DNA of 64,000 nt. Origin: Gammaproteobacteria bacterium (GTDB taxonomy: Bacteria > Pseudomonadota > Gammaproteobacteria > CAISUE01). The stretch is from NCBI GenBank assembly GCA_021156105.1, contig JAJNBD010000003.1:154093-218092 (forward strand), read 5' to 3'. How positions within the stretch are numbered: position 1 is the stretch's first letter; each line of letters opens with the position of its first letter. Under the pieces are notes generated by a model. That model was not told the origin of the DNA. It was given only the letters and a program-made list of their open reading frames with translations, and searched no databases. This document shows positions 14,717 through 22,229 of this stretch, piece after piece. The translations under genes were made by a program, and so were the position numbers.

Positions 14717-15797
14717 GAGTCTCTCCTACAATAGGGGGCACTCACCTAAGAACACAAAACTTTAACACGCAACCTGTAGTTTTTAAAATTTCTAAAGCCA
14801 TAAGTACACCGTTGAATAAGTTTCGTCGTGCGATGAAAGTCTTTATTAATGCCATTGTTTTTCGTAAACCGCCACATTCTGACAATTTCCTCACGCCATT
14901 GATAAAGCGTTTTCCCAAGGGTGAGTATGCAAGGCAGCCAAGAGGCTGCGATGATTTTTAATTTTGGGATCGATTTCTTGATACGTTTGCATGCACATTT
15001 GTAGCATTAAGCGAATGACATGGAAGCGATCAGCAACGATTTTCGCGTTGGGGAAATAGCGCGTTTAATGAGGGCGCGGTAATTGCTGCTTAAATCAATG
15101 CAAATAACTTTTACTTTTTCTCTGCCAGGTAGCGCCTCCAAATAAGCGGCGAGTTCTTTAGGTGAGCGACCTTTCACCTCATCAAAGATTTTATGCTTTC
15201 GCAAGTCACACAGGGTCGTGGCATGACCTTGCTTCTTGCTAAAGAAGTGTTCATCAATGCCTAAGACGCTAGGACATGGCCTTGTGTCAATTTCTTTGTA
15301 AGCTAAAACGTCATGCTGGTGATACCAGCGCTCAATCGTGGCTTTACCTAATTTAAATTGTTTAGCAAGATCCGCTTGAGAAATGCCCTGGGTATGTTGA
15401 TGAAAGATTTGGCGGCGCAAATGTTCTGTGGCGCGTTGACGTTTACCAATTCCTGGAAATCGTTGATTAAAATATCGGTAGCAATCGCGGCAATAAAACT
15501 TATGAGCTTTAAAACGCAAAATAGTTTGACGGTGACCAATCGACTCATGACGGACTTGACGAATAAATGTAGTTTTCTTGCGAAGATTTTTTCCTTGGCA
15601 ATAAACACATCGAGGAATTAAACGATATTCCACCTCTAAAAATAAAGGGTTTGTACCACTGGCTTTTTTAATTGTAAAACCAGGTAAATTTAAAATACTA
15701 TTTATCCGGAGCATTTTTAATCTCCTTTTACTTATCTAGACAATAAGTAAGGTAACTTATTTTCGATTAAAATGCCCCCTGATATGGGGGAAAGCCC
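14717..15797 (-). mobile_element. ISL3-family insertion sequence, decayed
   Basis: The imperfect terminal repeats share an AGGGGGCA core (left near 14732, right near 15771 on the complement) with a pyrimidine-rich outer part. The element is about 1.08 kb, shorter than typical ISL3-family members, in line with the frame damage and missing segment in its transposase. Its left end lies only a few bases after the right tRNA-Phe stub. Confidence 0.65.
14746..15714 (-). pseudogene. ISL3-family transposase, frameshifted
   Basis: The intact reading frame (15714-15007) contains the N-terminal zinc-binding Cys pairs (PRCVYCQGK, FYCRDCYRY), an HTH (ISQADLAKQFKLGKATIERW) and the first two catalytic Asp regions (VLGIDEHFF, VICIDLSSNY). 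After 15060 a shift diverts the frame. The proper continuation (YFPNAKIVADRFHVIRLML, running to HTHPWENAL) is in another frame, and the C-terminus (QWREEIVRMWRF, running to IQRCTYGFRNFKNYRL) in a third, ending at 14746. The parts sum to roughly 330 residues against about 400 for the family, so an internal segment is also missing. It is unlikely to be active. Confidence 0.8.
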
Positions 15798-15880
15798 GTT
15801 TTTGTGCCGCATGGATGATTATGTTAAACTTTTCATCAAAATATCTGCGACACCTGGCTCTTTGCACAACGGAGATTTGC

Positions 15881-16042
15881 ATGATTGGCTCACCACCCGA
15901 TGATAAAAAAAACATTCAAGAGTTTGATGTTGAAAAGTCACGGCTAGTGTATCAATCTCCAAAGTTGATTATTTTGGATGTCACGTTAACAAAGGGTGGC
16001 TCGGACAATGTTCCTGAAAGCAATAATGGTTTGTTATCTTAA
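15881..16042 (+). CDS. candidate orphan lasso-peptide (RiPP) precursor, 53 aa
   Basis: The start at 15881 has GGAG six bases upstream; the frame also extends up to 15815. Residues 24-38 read YQSPKLIILDVTLTK, which matches the class II lasso leader (YxxPxL recognition block and a Thr at position -2). The predicted core, residues 39-53, is GGSDNVPESNNGLLS, with Gly1 and Glu8 as required for an 8-residue macrolactam ring. Its ring closely resembles that of microcin J25 (GGAGHVPE). No asparagine-synthetase-like cyclase, leader peptidase or RRE protein is visible nearby, and the tail lacks obvious bulky plug residues. It could therefore be an orphan, use distant enzymes, or be a chance match. Confidence 0.45.
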   Translation: MIGSPPDDKKNIQEFDVEKSRLVYQSPKLIILDVTLTKGGSDNVPESNNGLLS

Positions 16043-16150
16043 TATAATGCGTAAAAAAATATTTAATCAGTACATCTGTGGTCTTAAAGTATAGGTTGCT
16101 TGAAAAGTCCAAATAAATAGATCAATATTTACCTCATTCAAGGATAGTAT

Positions 16151-17236
16151 ATGAAAGCCTCAAGGATCATCCTCGCAATTAGTTTATTACCTTTGATTTG
16201 TTCAGCAAACAATATCCTCACGACAGATTTATTGCAAACCTTACCGCTATCAGATGAATCCTCGGATTTTACAGCGACAAAAATGGTTGAGTTTCAACAA
16301 GCCGCTGTTAGTAGCGGCACTGACGCATCCAGCATCTCAAAAATAACTCTTGCTTATTTTACCTCGAGCAATTGCACTGGTAGTAAAGCAGGCTCAGGTT
16401 TTTATACCACTCCTGATGGTACCTCCTTTCCCATTAGTGTTGGAACGCCTTTTGGGTTAGTTGCATCATCTGCTTGGCAAGTGGGGAATACGAAATTATC
16501 CATTGCTGATATGACGACTGTCCAATCTATTGCAGTAACTTTTAAAAGCACCAACAGCAATACACCACAAGCGGCTTTTACAGATGCTAGTTCACACGTG
16601 ATTAGTTATGCCTGTGTCCCTGTCACTTGTACCGCAGGACCTGCGGGAGAGTGTACATCTGGCAGTGGGACACAAAGCTTTACCTTAAAAACAACAGCTG
16701 CTATAGGAGATCCTGCCGATGGCGGTGTGATTGGCTGCCAAAATACAGGTACCTCATTTAATTTATTTAATATTGTTGTTAGCGTCAGCGACAATAGTAC
16801 TGGCCAAGCATGGGGTGGTTCAGGAACGACAACAAATGCTACCAGTACCACTGATGGCTCTTCTAATACTGCAATGATTTTATCTTGCCTTACAGGGCCA
16901 GGGGGAGAGGCCGGATGCCCGCAAAATATTTCAGCGAGTACTTATGCGGCAGGTAATTGTAGTACTTATTCAGCAGCAGGTGGTTTTACGAGTGGATGGT
17001 TTTTACCATCTGGCGGAGTAACCAACTCACAACTAAACTGCATTTATAATAATAGAACTGCCATTAATGCCGGCGCTAGTGCTGCGGGCGGTTCAGCCTT
17101 CACCTCACGCGCTAATTATTGGAGCTCCACTGAAAGCTCCTCCACCAATGCAGGAGCTATGAGCTTCTTTACTGGAACTTTATCATCCCCTACAAAGAGC
17201 AATTCTTTTCGAGTTCGTTGCGCTCAAGCTTTTTAA
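16151..17236 (+). CDS. secreted protein with C-terminal DUF1566/Lcl-type domain
   Basis: The 361-residue protein has a signal peptide (SRIILAISLLPLICSA). The middle is Cys-, Ser-, Thr- and Gly-rich (CVPVTCTAGPAGECTSGSG). The last 80 residues have the DUF1566-like pattern GWFLPSGG, then LNCIYNNR, NYWSSTESSS and RVRCAQAF, as in exported lectin-like or adhesin-like proteins. In Legionella the Lcl adhesin carries such a domain, so a surface or extracellular binding role is plausible. It starts 108 bp after the candidate RiPP precursor in the same direction and ends 16 bp before a MITE-like unit. Confidence 0.7.
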   Translation: MKASRIILAISLLPLICSANNILTTDLLQTLPLSDESSDFTATKMVEFQQAAVSSGTDASSISKITLAYFTSSNCTGSKAGSGFYTTPDGTSFPISVGTPFGLVASSAWQVGNTKLSIADMTTVQSIAVTFKSTNSNTPQAAFTDASSHVISYACVPVTCTAGPAGECTSGSGTQSFTLKTTAAIGDPADGGVIGCQNTGTSFNLFNIVVSVSDNSTGQAWGGSGTTTNATSTTDGSSNTAMILSCLTGPGGEAGCPQNISASTYAAGNCSTYSAAGGFTSGWFLPSGGVTNSQLNCIYNNRTAINAGASAAGGSAFTSRANYWSSTESSSTNAGAMSFFTGTLSSPTKSNSFRVRCAQAF

Positions 17237-17252
17237 GCATCGGGCCAGACTC

Positions 17253-17612
17253 TGAGGTATCGACGGATAGATTTTGCATACGCATCACCTCAATGCCTTA
17301 ATTATCGGCTCTTCCAGCTCATCTCTTGGGATAGATATCTTTCATTTTACCACTTGGCAAGCAGAAAAAACAAAGATAATACTCGCCTTTTTCCTTCTTT
17401 CGCCAAGGCTTTGCTACCTTTTGATTTTTCCTTCACCACATATAAAAAAGTTTTTTGGGTGCTACTTCGGCTTAATAAAACTTCTCCTATACTGGCGATT
17501 ACCTTGCTTGCTTTGTTCCACAAGGTTTGGCAAGGTTTCCATCGCTCGGCAAATTGCAATTTTTCAAGTTGTTACTCAATATCTTCCTTCTAATCTATCC
17601 GTCGATACCTCA
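17253..17612. mobile_element. MITE-like non-autonomous element
   Basis: A perfect 21-bp terminal inverted repeat bounds 360 bp. The left end starts TGAGGTATCGACGGATAG at 17253, and its exact complement ends at 17612. No transposase is encoded; several short overlapping frames on both strands have no recognisable domain. No target-site duplication is clear. Confidence 0.65.
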
Positions 17613-18032
17613 CTATCTACTAAAAATTCAAGGGCTACTCATGAATTTAGCGTAATTAGGCTAGTGAATTTTTCGGGATTAATGAGCAACGCAACAGATG
17701 ACATTTTTTTCTGGCTAAATGTAAAATTTTACCATGTACGTTGACGAGTAATGTTTTTAAAAAATATTGTGGTGGGTAATTTTAACGAATATGGATCACT
17801 TGTAACATTTTTACAAGAACTATACTTGTTAAGGTCTTTATTGGGTAATTATGAATTGCTGCTGTGCTGTTTTGACAAGGATAATTTTTATGGTAAGTTC
17901 TAAATTTTCTTATGGGCTTTTTCTGTATCAAAGATAACCTCAGTCATGCTTTGTTATGCTAAAAGCTAAAGGCTCGGCCCGTTTGTTAAAATTTCCAAGA
18001 TTTGATACCGATATAATTTACTGAATATATTG
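17613..18032. other. non-coding stretch after the MITE-like unit
   Basis: These 420 AT-rich bases hold no supported gene. One weak stem is possible (gctaaaagctaaaggc region). Nothing else was recognised. Confidence 0.5.
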
Positions 18033-18410
18033 TTAAAAATTTTCGTCTGCAAGCGTTATAAAGCATTTATTTCTAATGCACCATTGACCATTAATGTTTA
18101 ATAAAGTGATGTAATCAATAAATACGATTCCACCAACAACCACTTTTGCTTTTGCTATAGCTGCATTTTCCGTAATATCAAGAGAAACGATTTCTTTTTG
18201 GTAAGGATCATTTTTATCTGCAGCAGTTGGCCTTTCAGTCACACGTTGAATAAAATCATTCAATGTCCAATCGACATACTGTCCTTTAAATAAGCCTGTA
18301 ATGTGAGCCGCTGGATGAAAAGCACGCAAGAGTTTTTCAGTCTCACCTTGATACGCCCCTAAAAAATAATCTTGAATTGTTTGAGTTATTTTTTCTTTTA
18401 CTATTTGCAT
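18033..18410 (-). CDS. NTF2-like/SnoaL-like protein (putative lumazine-binding family)
   Basis: The 125-residue protein has the cone-shaped NTF2 pattern: QTIQDYFLGAYQGETEKLLRA, then FHPAAHITG, and a beta-rich end (AKAKVVVGGIVFIDYITLL, CIRNKCF). Such proteins are small ligand-binding or isomerase-like domains, and the specific reaction cannot be told. It starts one base after the stop of the cysteine hydrolase gene, so the two form an operon, likely under the MerR-type regulator upstream. Confidence 0.75.
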   Translation of the reverse strand: MQIVKEKITQTIQDYFLGAYQGETEKLLRAFHPAAHITGLFKGQYVDWTLNDFIQRVTERPTAADKNDPYQKEIVSLDITENAAIAKAKVVVGGIVFIDYITLLNINGQWCIRNKCFITLADENF

Positions 18411-18411
18411 A

Positions 18412-19029
18412 TTATTTTCCTAATAGGTTTAAAAAATCATTACTAGAAATACTAGTACCAAAATGAGGCAATACCTCGCTTAACATATGAGTTTTCTGTG
18501 CTTGCGTGAAAGCAGCACATGCATCTTCAATTAAAATCACTTCATACCCTAAATCATGAGCTGCACGTAAAGTTGATTCAATGCAAACATGTAGCGCATA
18601 GCCCATTAAATAAAGCTTATCTATTTTATGAAACCGCAAATAACAATCTAGGTTTGAGCCTGAAAATGCACTAGCCCCTGTCCTTCCTGTGACAATAAAT
18701 TCTTGCGTTTTAGGTTTGAAAGGTTCTGGGAAAATTATGCTATCTGTTGTATTTTGAAATGTTTGATGTTTAGAAATTGCTGCTCTTAGGCCAGCCTTTG
18801 CTTTCCCAAGCTCTCGATAATCGGCAGAAAAATTTAAGCCTGAGTGAATAATATTTACCTGCCTTTCTCTCGCCGCAGATAAAATTTTTGCAGCGTTTTC
18901 TAAAGAAGCAGTAAAGCTGCGAGTATCTTGCATTAAGTGGTGGAGCTTGCCTTGAGGGCTGAGCCATTCATTTTGGAATTCAATAAGTATCAACGTCGAA
19001 TGTTGAAATATGTTATGATTATTTTGCAT
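18412..19029 (-). CDS. isochorismatase-like cysteine hydrolase
   Basis: The 205-residue protein has an isochorismatase-family fold: LILIEFQNEWL at the first strand, FIVTGRTGASAF, and the catalytic Cys in LMGYALHVCIESTLRAA. The usual Asp of the D-x-Q-N block is Glu here (IEFQNEW), as in one subgroup of the family. Members hydrolyse amides or act as nicotinamidase-like enzymes; the substrate is unknown. It is divergently transcribed from the MerR-type gene, with a 25-bp palindrome between the starts. Confidence 0.85.
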   Translation of the reverse strand: MQNNHNIFQHSTLILIEFQNEWLSPQGKLHHLMQDTRSFTASLENAAKILSAARERQVNIIHSGLNFSADYRELGKAKAGLRAAISKHQTFQNTTDSIIFPEPFKPKTQEFIVTGRTGASAFSGSNLDCYLRFHKIDKLYLMGYALHVCIESTLRAAHDLGYEVILIEDACAAFTQAQKTHMLSEVLPHFGTSISSNDFLNLLGK

Positions 19030-19059
19030 AGAATTAGCCAGTTATATAATTATAAAGCT

Positions 19060-19084
19060 TAAATTGTAAATAAACTACAATTTA
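19060..19084. promoter_or_regulatory. palindromic operator between hydrolase and MerR-type gene
   Basis: A perfect 9-bp inverted repeat, TAAATTGTA and TACAATTTA, is separated by 7 bp in the divergent intergenic region. MerR-family operators are typically dyads of this size lying in the promoter spacer. The adjacent regulator is the obvious candidate binder. Confidence 0.55.
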
Positions 19085-19126
19085 GGGAAATATTATTACA
19101 ACAGATTCTTTCTGTCAAGAGAATTT

Positions 19127-19459
19127 ATGAAAAAGTCTCAACAAATTATTCAAAATCAAACTGAAAACGAAAATATCGTAGACGATAACGCCTTTTTAAA
19201 TAAGTTAATTGTCGGCATCGGCGAAGTTTCAGAAATTACTGGCATTCCACAAAGACAATTACGTTATTGGCAAGACAAGGGCATTATTAAAACGTATGAT
19301 AAAAATTGTAGCGTCCGACGTTTTAATTACCCAGAGATTAAAAAAATTATCTTAATTAAAGAACTTCTAGATGAGGGCTATACTTTAGAGACTGCAGCAC
19401 AAAAAGTAACAAAACGCTTGCAGCTTATTCAAGAGACATTCAGCAAGTTTAAAAAATAA
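19127..19459 (+). CDS. MerR-family transcriptional regulator
   Basis: The 110-residue protein has the MerR winged HTH in the middle: IGEVSEITGIPQRQLRYWQD, then GIIKTYDKNCSVRRFNYPEI and a helix LIKELLDEGYTLETAAQKV. An unusual 30-residue polar N-terminal extension precedes it, and there is no long effector domain. It lies divergent from the cysteine-hydrolase/NTF2 operon and 100 bp before the SDR gene. It probably controls one or both through the palindrome upstream of its start. Confidence 0.85.
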   Translation: MKKSQQIIQNQTENENIVDDNAFLNKLIVGIGEVSEITGIPQRQLRYWQDKGIIKTYDKNCSVRRFNYPEIKKIILIKELLDEGYTLETAAQKVTKRLQLIQETFSKFKK

Positions 19460-19560
19460 GTTAATCGGTAAAATAGTCCAAACAGGTTTATATGCTAGAC
19501 ATCCTGCTGCGACAAATGCTCTTTTACCGCAAAAGATTTTATACAAAAAGGAAAAACATC

Positions 19561-20163
19561 ATGAAAAAAATTCTTATTATTGGCAGTACCGGTACGATTG
19601 GTAAAGCTGTTGTAGCCGCATTTAAAGATCGTCATCAGATTATTACTGCTGGGCAAACGCATGGCGATATTCAAGTTGATATAACCAATAAAGCTTCTAT
19701 TCAAAAAATGTTTCAACAAGCTGGAAAAGTTGATGCTGTTATTGCAACGACTGGCAGCGTGCATTTTGCACCTTTAACAGAAATGACCGACGATCTTTAT
19801 GCTATCGGCTTAAATAATAAACTCATGGGCCAAATTAACCTCGTTTTATCTGGGCTCGATTATATGAACGATGGTGGCTCTTTTACCTTAACAAGTGGTA
19901 TTTTAAATCGTGACCCTATTAAAGAAGGCTCTTCTGCAGCAATGGTTAATGGCGCTTTAGATGGTTTTGTTACATCAGCTGCCATTGAAATGCCAAGAGC
20001 AATCCGCATTAATGTCGTTAGCCCAACGGTCTTAACAGAATCAATAGCACATTTTGGCGATTATTTTTCAGGTTTTGAATCTGTTCCTGCTGCACGCGTA
20101 GCCCTTGCTTATGTCAAAAGTGTAGAAGGTGCACAAACAGGCCAAATTTATGAAGTTAATTAA
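19561..20163 (+). CDS. short-chain dehydrogenase/reductase (atypical, 200 aa)
   Basis: The start at 19561 follows AAAGGAAAAA; a longer frame from 19492 adds a basic leader with no homologous look. The N-terminus has the nucleotide-binding ILIIGSTGTIGKAVV, followed by GDIQVDITNKASI and VIATTGSVHF. The usual S-x-Y-x-x-x-K active site is not complete. TLTSGILNRDP supplies a Ser, but AAMVNGALDGFV replaces the Y-x-x-x-K, as in the small SDR group with M-x-N-G-A. NAD(P) binding is likely; the substrate is unknown. Confidence 0.8.
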   Translation: MKKILIIGSTGTIGKAVVAAFKDRHQIITAGQTHGDIQVDITNKASIQKMFQQAGKVDAVIATTGSVHFAPLTEMTDDLYAIGLNNKLMGQINLVLSGLDYMNDGGSFTLTSGILNRDPIKEGSSAAMVNGALDGFVTSAAIEMPRAIRINVVSPTVLTESIAHFGDYFSGFESVPAARVALAYVKSVEGAQTGQIYEVN

Positions 20164-20169
20164 AATCTC

Positions 20170-20231
20170 AGCTTAGCTTTCTTGGCAGCGTTAACTCTTT
20201 TACAGTTTTCTCTATACTCGAAAGCTAAGCT
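20170..20231. terminator. long-loop inverted repeat between convergent genes
   Basis: AGCTTAGCTTTC (20170-20181) is exactly complementary to GAAAGCTAAGCT (20220-20231). It lies between the end of the SDR gene and the end of the convergent candidate-effector gene. The 38-base loop is long for an intrinsic terminator, so a termination role is tentative. Confidence 0.35.
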
Positions 20232-20255
20232 TGATTCATTAACCAAAATTAGTTT

Positions 20256-21344
20256 TTACAAAGATGGCGATGGTGGCCTACGCGTAGATCCATCACTCAC
20301 CCCAAGCACAGGGCTATTGAGAGGTGATAATGGCATTCTGGCTAAGCCTCGAGGCGATCTTGGAAATACAGAACTACTTGTCACCACAAGTGAAGCAACA
20401 GCAAGTGGCTTACTTGGCACTTGCCTTCTTCTGGAGGCCGGCGATTGCTCAGAGCGAGCAGAAAAAACAGGCGAATCTATGGGTTTTTTAAGAGGCATAC
20501 GAGGGCTTCGCTCAGCAATACCCGGGCTATCTGCCTGAGTCAGCATTTGCCTTTGCACGGTTGGCAATAAGGGAGAACCTGTTTGCGCCTTACCTCCTAT
20601 TGCAATATCTTCCCATCTTGATTCTTGCTGTTTTTTTAAGCGTGGCAATATTGCATAAGCTAAATCTTTACTTTGCTTTTTATGTGCCTTTTCGACGCGT
20701 TCGGCAAGTAAGTTCTCACAAACAATAATTTTGCTCATTAACACATTTAATGAAGCAATAAGGCTTTCATCTTTTTCTAAGTGTTTTTCAACTCTTTCTT
20801 TAATACCCTCCGCACCTGAACGCATGATGACGTAATCTAAATCATCCATACTATAGCCGGCTTCTAAATTTTTAATATGGATTTCAACCTGTTTGGCAAA
20901 ATGCTGAATATCTTCTTTAAGCCTTTGGACTTTTGTATCATGCTTTATTTTTGGCTTTAGCGGCGGCAAAACGGTTCGCTGCCGTTCTTGAGAAAATGCT
21001 TGGCTATGAATAACAGCCTCTTTCTCACAGCGTCCTGTTAAAATAAAACTAAGAAGATCACGCTGGAAGCTGTAGGAACCATCCAAATAATGCACCTCAG
21101 CACTTACCTTATCGCCCACCATATCATTTAAATAAAGCCTAGCCACATAATGCTTTTCAGCTAATTTTTCGGGTAATGCTAATATAGCCGCGGCTGTAAG
21201 CGCTGAGACGAAATTAAATTCTAACTTCGTACCGCTTTCTCTTTGATACTCCACTTTCTCACTACTTGCCTCTTTGCCAAAAGCTTTTTGAAGCGCAGAA
21301 AATAATTTTGGTTCCGTGCAAATAAATTTAAACGTACGACCCAT
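20256..21344 (-). CDS. candidate secreted effector with Ser-Pro-rich C-terminus (362 aa)
   Basis: The start at 21344 is supported by AAGGAG 7 bases upstream; the longer frame to 21413 is not. There is no recognised domain. Residues 1-240 are a globular/helical part (RTFKFICTEPKLFSALQKAF, then KVQRLKEDIQHFAKQVEIHI). The last 110 residues are basic and disordered, with at least eight Ser-Pro pairs (SPGIAERSPRMP, DSPVF, PRSPRG, SPLNSPV, RRPPSPS). No signal peptide or membrane segment is present. An orphan, Ser/Pro-rich, eukaryote-like tail in a Dot/Icm genome suggests a translocated effector, but this is inference. Confidence 0.55.
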   Translation of the reverse strand: MGRTFKFICTEPKLFSALQKAFGKEASSEKVEYQRESGTKLEFNFVSALTAAAILALPEKLAEKHYVARLYLNDMVGDKVSAEVHYLDGSYSFQRDLLSFILTGRCEKEAVIHSQAFSQERQRTVLPPLKPKIKHDTKVQRLKEDIQHFAKQVEIHIKNLEAGYSMDDLDYVIMRSGAEGIKERVEKHLEKDESLIASLNVLMSKIIVCENLLAERVEKAHKKQSKDLAYAILPRLKKQQESRWEDIAIGGKAQTGSPLLPTVQRQMLTQADSPGIAERSPRMPLKKPIDSPVFSARSEQSPASRRRQVPSKPLAVASLVVTSSSVFPRSPRGLARMPLSPLNSPVLGVSDGSTRRPPSPSL

Positions 21345-21506
21345 GATATTCTCCTTAGACTTATTGTTGTTTGTATGACCATCAAATTTCATTGTAACAA
21401 ACTTTTTCTGCAAACCTTATAGAAAAGCTTAACTCTTTGAATTTAAAAACATCGCCTTTCGCCATAAGTATGTTATGCTTTTCATATAAGGCTCGGAAAT
21501 TTTACT

Positions 21507-22133
21507 ATGTCATCTCATCATTTAGAATATTTGACCTGGTTAACACGCTTACAAGCTATCAGCCAAAATGGTTTAGCTTACTGCAAAGATCCCTTTGATC
21601 GAGAAAGATATGAAGAGTTAACCCATATTGTGGCAGAAATGGTTGCTAAAGCTAGTGGAATAGATAAAACTCAAGCTTTAAATATTTTAACTCATGAAGC
21701 AGGTTACACGACGCCCAAGGTCGATGTCCGCGGCGTTGCTTTTCAAGACAATAAAATTTTATTAGTGCAAGAAAAAGCTGATAGCAAGTGGTCCTTACCT
21801 GGCGGATGGGCAGATGTTGGTTACTCGCCTGCTGAAGCGGTTGTTAAAGAAATTTTTGAAGAATCCGGCTATCAAACCAAAGCCATTAAATTATTAGCGC
21901 TATATGATATGCGCAAACAAAAACATCCTTTGTATTTGCATCATGTTTATAAAATATTTTTTCTTTGTGAAATCACTGGCGGATCGCCTAAAACAAGCAT
22001 TGAAACGCTAGCAATCGATTTCTTTACCAAAGACGCACTGCCTGAATTATCAAGCTCTCGCGTTAAACTGCAACAAATTCTGCATTTTTTCGAGCATGCG
22101 CAACATCCAGAATGGCCCACAGATTTTGATTAG
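21507..22133 (+). CDS. Nudix hydrolase with N-terminal helical domain
   Basis: The 208-residue protein's N-terminal 60 residues (YLTWLTRLQAISQNGLAYCK) match the accessory domain found before a subset of Nudix enzymes. The Nudix box runs from GGWADVGYSPAEAV through KEIFEESGY (Lys in place of the usual Arg, Glu-Glu intact). Family members with this layout cleave nucleoside diphosphate derivatives such as ADP-ribose or CDP-choline. It probably acts in the cytoplasm with Mg2+. It is divergent from the candidate effector, 160 bp away. Confidence 0.85.
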   Translation: MSSHHLEYLTWLTRLQAISQNGLAYCKDPFDRERYEELTHIVAEMVAKASGIDKTQALNILTHEAGYTTPKVDVRGVAFQDNKILLVQEKADSKWSLPGGWADVGYSPAEAVVKEIFEESGYQTKAIKLLALYDMRKQKHPLYLHHVYKIFFLCEITGGSPKTSIETLAIDFFTKDALPELSSSRVKLQQILHFFEHAQHPEWPTDFD

Positions 22134-22229
22134 CCCTCGCAATAAAAAATAAGCTTTTCTCAACTTGCTGAAAATTGAATTTCTTTGCATAATAGCTTAT
22201 ATCATAAGTTTTCTGGAAGGAAAGGCAGG

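Noticed and set aside
15348..15621. 86- and 87-residue frames on both strands
   Set aside because: They lie within the ISL3 transposase coding region, which has zinc-finger and HTH motifs in its own frame.
17274..17744. 156-residue open frame, plus overlapping 79- and 70-residue frames
   Set aside because: All lie mostly inside or across the MITE-like unit, overlap on both strands, have no ribosome site or recognisable domain, and cross the terminal repeat.
20182..20538. 118-residue plus-strand frame
   Set aside because: It is antisense to the Ser-Pro-rich tail of the candidate effector; its low-complexity composition mirrors that tail.
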